Part shown: positions 61,638-64,000 of the stretch, in pieces | Layout of the letters: each line of letters begins with the position of its first letter | How positions within the stretch are numbered: position 1 is the stretch's first letter | Assembly (NCBI RefSeq): GCF_002831585.1 | Contig: NZ_CP025113.1 | Coordinates: 2,294,001 to 2,358,000 of the forward strand | Reading direction: 5' to 3' | Origin: Bradyrhizobium sp. SK17 | GTDB lineage: Bacteria > Pseudomonadota > Alphaproteobacteria > Rhizobiales > Xanthobacteraceae | Length of the DNA: 64,000 nucleotides | Position numbers and translations under genes: made by a program | The notes under the pieces: generated by a model | Databases searched by the model: none | What the model was told of the DNA's origin: nothing | Seen by the model: only the letters and a program-made list of their open reading frames with translations

Positions 61638-64000
61638 ATGGCGGACGGCGATTCATCGAACGCATCAGGATCGGTTATTGGCGATTTCGGTTTGCGCTAT
61701 GGGTTTGGCTCTCAAACACCGTTGACGATGACTTACGGCTCTTGGACGGCCCAGGCCGCCCAACTTGGATATGGCGCTGGAGCAGTTGTCAACGATGCTA
61801 CGGGACTGTCTCAGATCGCGGTTATTTCCTACTACGCAATGCGCGAGGCGCAAGGCGTGATTCAGATCAGCCCTGAGCTAGGTATTGTTAGTGGTACTAC
61901 AGCGGCCGGCTTGATCGGGGAGTGGGGAGGAATTGCCGCTAGAGGTGCAGCAGGCGCCGGAGCTGTGCTCGACGGAGCAGCCAGTGCTGTTTCGATCTAT
62001 CGTGAGACAGGAGACGTTCCGACAGCTGTCGTCGGCGGGGCGCTGTCGTCGGCGCGGTCCGGAGCCGTCGCATACGCGTCAATTGGTGCTGGCGAAGCAA
62101 CCGCGGCTGCTCTGGCCCCTACTGTCTTTATCCCGGTTGTCGGGCCCTTCATCCCGCCTGTGGGTGGCTTGGCAGCGGCAGGTCTCACTTATTTTGGCCT
62201 GAACCATTACTTGCCGGAGGTAACGGCTAGCCAAGCTGCAAGCTTCCTTGAGTTTATGAGAACCTCCGAAAGTAACTACATCGTGTCGATGGGGTGGCTG
62301 CCGTCATTCAATGACCGTTGGGGAGCCCCCGACATTTCGGGTTGGAGTAGTCCAAACATCTTAAACTACGGTGCCGGCCAAAACTATCAGTCGTACCCGC
62401 AGCAGATGACGTTCGATGATCGCTGGGCTTCTGTTGCCCCGACGGTGGGTGACGGAGCGGGGATTGGGAACTGGCAGAATATTCTCGGAGGTGGGCTCTC
62501 TTCCACAACTCCTGTTGCTCCGCAGCAAGGCGCGCTCAATCAAGTTGGCGACGGGAACGGCATCGGCTCAGGTTGGGCTAGTGATCTGAATTTGTCGTAC
62601 GGCACGAGTGCGGGAGTTCAGAATTCGGTCCTCAATTTTAGTCTCCAACAGGTGATTGCGCTGCAGACATTCGTCAATCAACTTGGGGCAACCACAGTCT
62701 GGACACCGGCTGTTGTGCCGAACAATCAGAATTTCGATCCGGGGAACGTAACGACCGGGGATGGAGGTGGCGGAGGGACGGCAGTCTGGTCGGAAACGAT
62801 CTTGGCGATACAAATTTAGGGGACGATTTCAGCTTCGTCCCGGTGGTTCTTGATCTGAGCGGTAACGGCATCAACATCACGCAGCTCAGTTCCTCCAATC
62901 AGTTCGCAGATATTGCCGGCGATGGCTATCAACATCGTACTGCCTGGGCGGGCGCCGGCAACGCCGTTTTGTTTGTAGACCCAAACAACACCAATAAGAT
63001 AACGGAGGCCGATCAGGTCGTTTTCACGGATTGGGATCCGACCGCGACCAACGACATGCAGGCGATCGAGGATATCTTCGACACTAATCATGATGGTACT
63101 CTCGACGCAGGGGATGCTGATTTCTCGCAGTTCAAGTTGATGGTGACCAACGCCGACGGCACGACGACCGTTGAGACGCTGGCGCAGGCCGGCATCACCT
63201 CGATCAATCTTGTACCGGATGCGTCGAAGACTGTGTTGCCCGACGGATCATCGATCGACGGCACCACGACCTATACCCGCAGCGACGGCACGACCGGACA
63301 GGCCGCGACAGTCACGTTCGCGGCCGATGCGAACGGCTATGCCGTGCAGCAAACGACTACGGTCAATGCGGACGGATCGACGACGATCGACAATAAGGCG
63401 CTCAATCCGGACGGTAGCCTTGCCAACGAGACCACCTCGACCACGAGCGCGAACGGCCTCTCGAAGACCATCAACTTTGACAATGACGGCGACGGGGTGG
63501 TCGACCGGGTGCAGACCGACGTCACCGTGAACAACGCCGACGGCTCAAAGACGGAGACCTTGAGCGACAAGACGGGCGCGGGCGTTCTGCTCGATCAGAC
63601 CGTGACGGCAACGAGCGCGGACGGCAAGACCGTGACGATCGACCGGAACTCGACCGGCGGCAGTTACTTCAACCAGATCGAGACGCGTTCGACGGCCGCT
63701 GACGGCACCAAAACGATCACCGTGTCCGATTACAGCGCCAATAGCTCGCTGCTCGACCACACCGTCTCCACGACCAGCGCGGACGGCCTCAGCCGGACGT
63801 CGACCACCGATTTGAACGGAGACGGGGTCAACGACGTCTCCTTGAGCGATATCACGGTCATTAACGCCGGCGGCAGCCGTACCGAGACCGTGAGCCAGAG
63901 CGCGGGTACGACGCTCGTCAGCAAGACGATTACTCAATCCAGCGCAGATGGACTGAACAAGACGACGACCACTGATCTCGACGGAAATGGCAGCGTTGAT
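61638..64000 (+). pseudogene. Giant repeat protein, probable type I secretion substrate; frameshift; runs off the window
   Basis: N-terminal 380 residues: a Gly/Ala/Ser-rich region with hydrophobic stretches (VAYASIGAGEATAAALAPTV, FIPVVGPFIPPVGGLAAAG). The frame then breaks near 62775; adding one G to GGAGGGACGG joins it to a frame that stays open to the end of the window: GDGSLVGNDLGDTNLGDDFS, FVPVVLDLSGNGINITQLSS. An EF-hand/dockerin-like DTNHDGTLDAGDADF follows, then tandem units of about 54 residues with NADGSxTET and TSADG cores. This is adhesin or RTX-like in style. A C-terminal secretion signal, if present, is beyond the window. Confidence 0.75.
63358..64000 (+). repeat. Tandem repeats of about 162 bases in the giant protein gene
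   Basis: Four units are visible, starting near 63358, 63520, 63690 and 63852, the last one cut by the window end. Each encodes a NADGS-like turn, then about 25 residues later TSADGL or TSANGL, and in several cases a DxNGDGxxD calcium-loop motif (DNDGDGVVD, DLNGDGVND, DLDGNGSVD). Confidence 0.8.

Noticed and set aside
1..64000. CRISPR arrays, rRNA genes, riboswitches and complete tRNA genes
   Set aside because: I looked for regularly spaced repeats and characteristic conserved cores on both strands and saw none; a covariance-model scan would be needed to exclude small RNAs.

Overview
The window reads as a chromosomal segment of a Bradyrhizobium-type alphaproteobacterium (order Hyphomicrobiales). 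The basis is high GC content, a run of typical rhizobial housekeeping genes (TrcR/DUF1013 regulator, ispH, homoserine kinase, rnhA, an NdvA-type glucan exporter), several palindromic repeat families of the kind scattered through Bradyrhizobium genomes, and an Irr-like (ICE) motif upstream of a siderophore receptor. The genus is an inference; no rRNA or other decisive marker is present.

Layout. 1-25.5 kb is ordinary core genome: the 3' end of a propionyl-CoA synthetase-like gene, a lipoprotein, an acyltransferase, trcR, the ispH-thrB-rnhA run, peroxiredoxin, DUF924, fadD, D-Ala-D-Ala carboxypeptidase, glucan ABC exporter, an NMT1-type binding protein, hisE, a YqaA/DedA-type protein, two nitronate monooxygenase paralogues close to acyl-CoA enzymes, and a hybrid histidine kinase. 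25.5-30.6 kb is the most interesting block. A TIR-domain gene stands divergent to a three-gene run encoding a patatin-like phospholipase, a SLOG-like Rossmann protein, and a protein joining a deoxyribosyltransferase-like domain to a TPR-like, ASK1 'TRAFs-binding'-like region. I read it as a candidate nucleotide-signalling immune or conflict system with no CD-NTase; it does not match an architecture I can name.

30.6-40.3 kb holds an O-methyltransferase/TetR pair, an orphan PEP-CTERM protein, a tautomerase, a Tat-exported TPP enzyme paired with a c-type cytochrome, a TonB-dependent siderophore receptor and a TetR regulator. 40.6-48.0 kb is a one-direction catabolic-looking operon: LLM flavin monooxygenase, two enoyl-CoA hydratases, acyl-CoA ligase, creatininase-like hydrolase, flavin reductase and a Liv-type binding protein. 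It is divergent from the TetR gene across a pair of inverted 13-bp sites that overlap both predicted -10 boxes. 48.5-53.6 kb is an IS21-family element whose istB is split at the P-loop codons by a 2.6-kb serine-recombinase element; excising 2600 bp restores istB in frame.

53.6-57.3 kb is gene-poor accessory DNA with repeat debris and an Asp/Asn beta-hydroxylase. 57.3-64 kb is a type I secretion locus (ABC exporter, HlyD adaptor, a 31-codon ORF, a membrane protein) leading into a giant repeat protein that runs off the window.

Five genes between 43.8 and 62.8 kb carry a frameshift. Each is repaired by adding one G or C to a short G/C run, and every repaired reading frame has the right length. 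Homopolymer undercalls in the assembly are therefore at least as likely as true pseudogenes.
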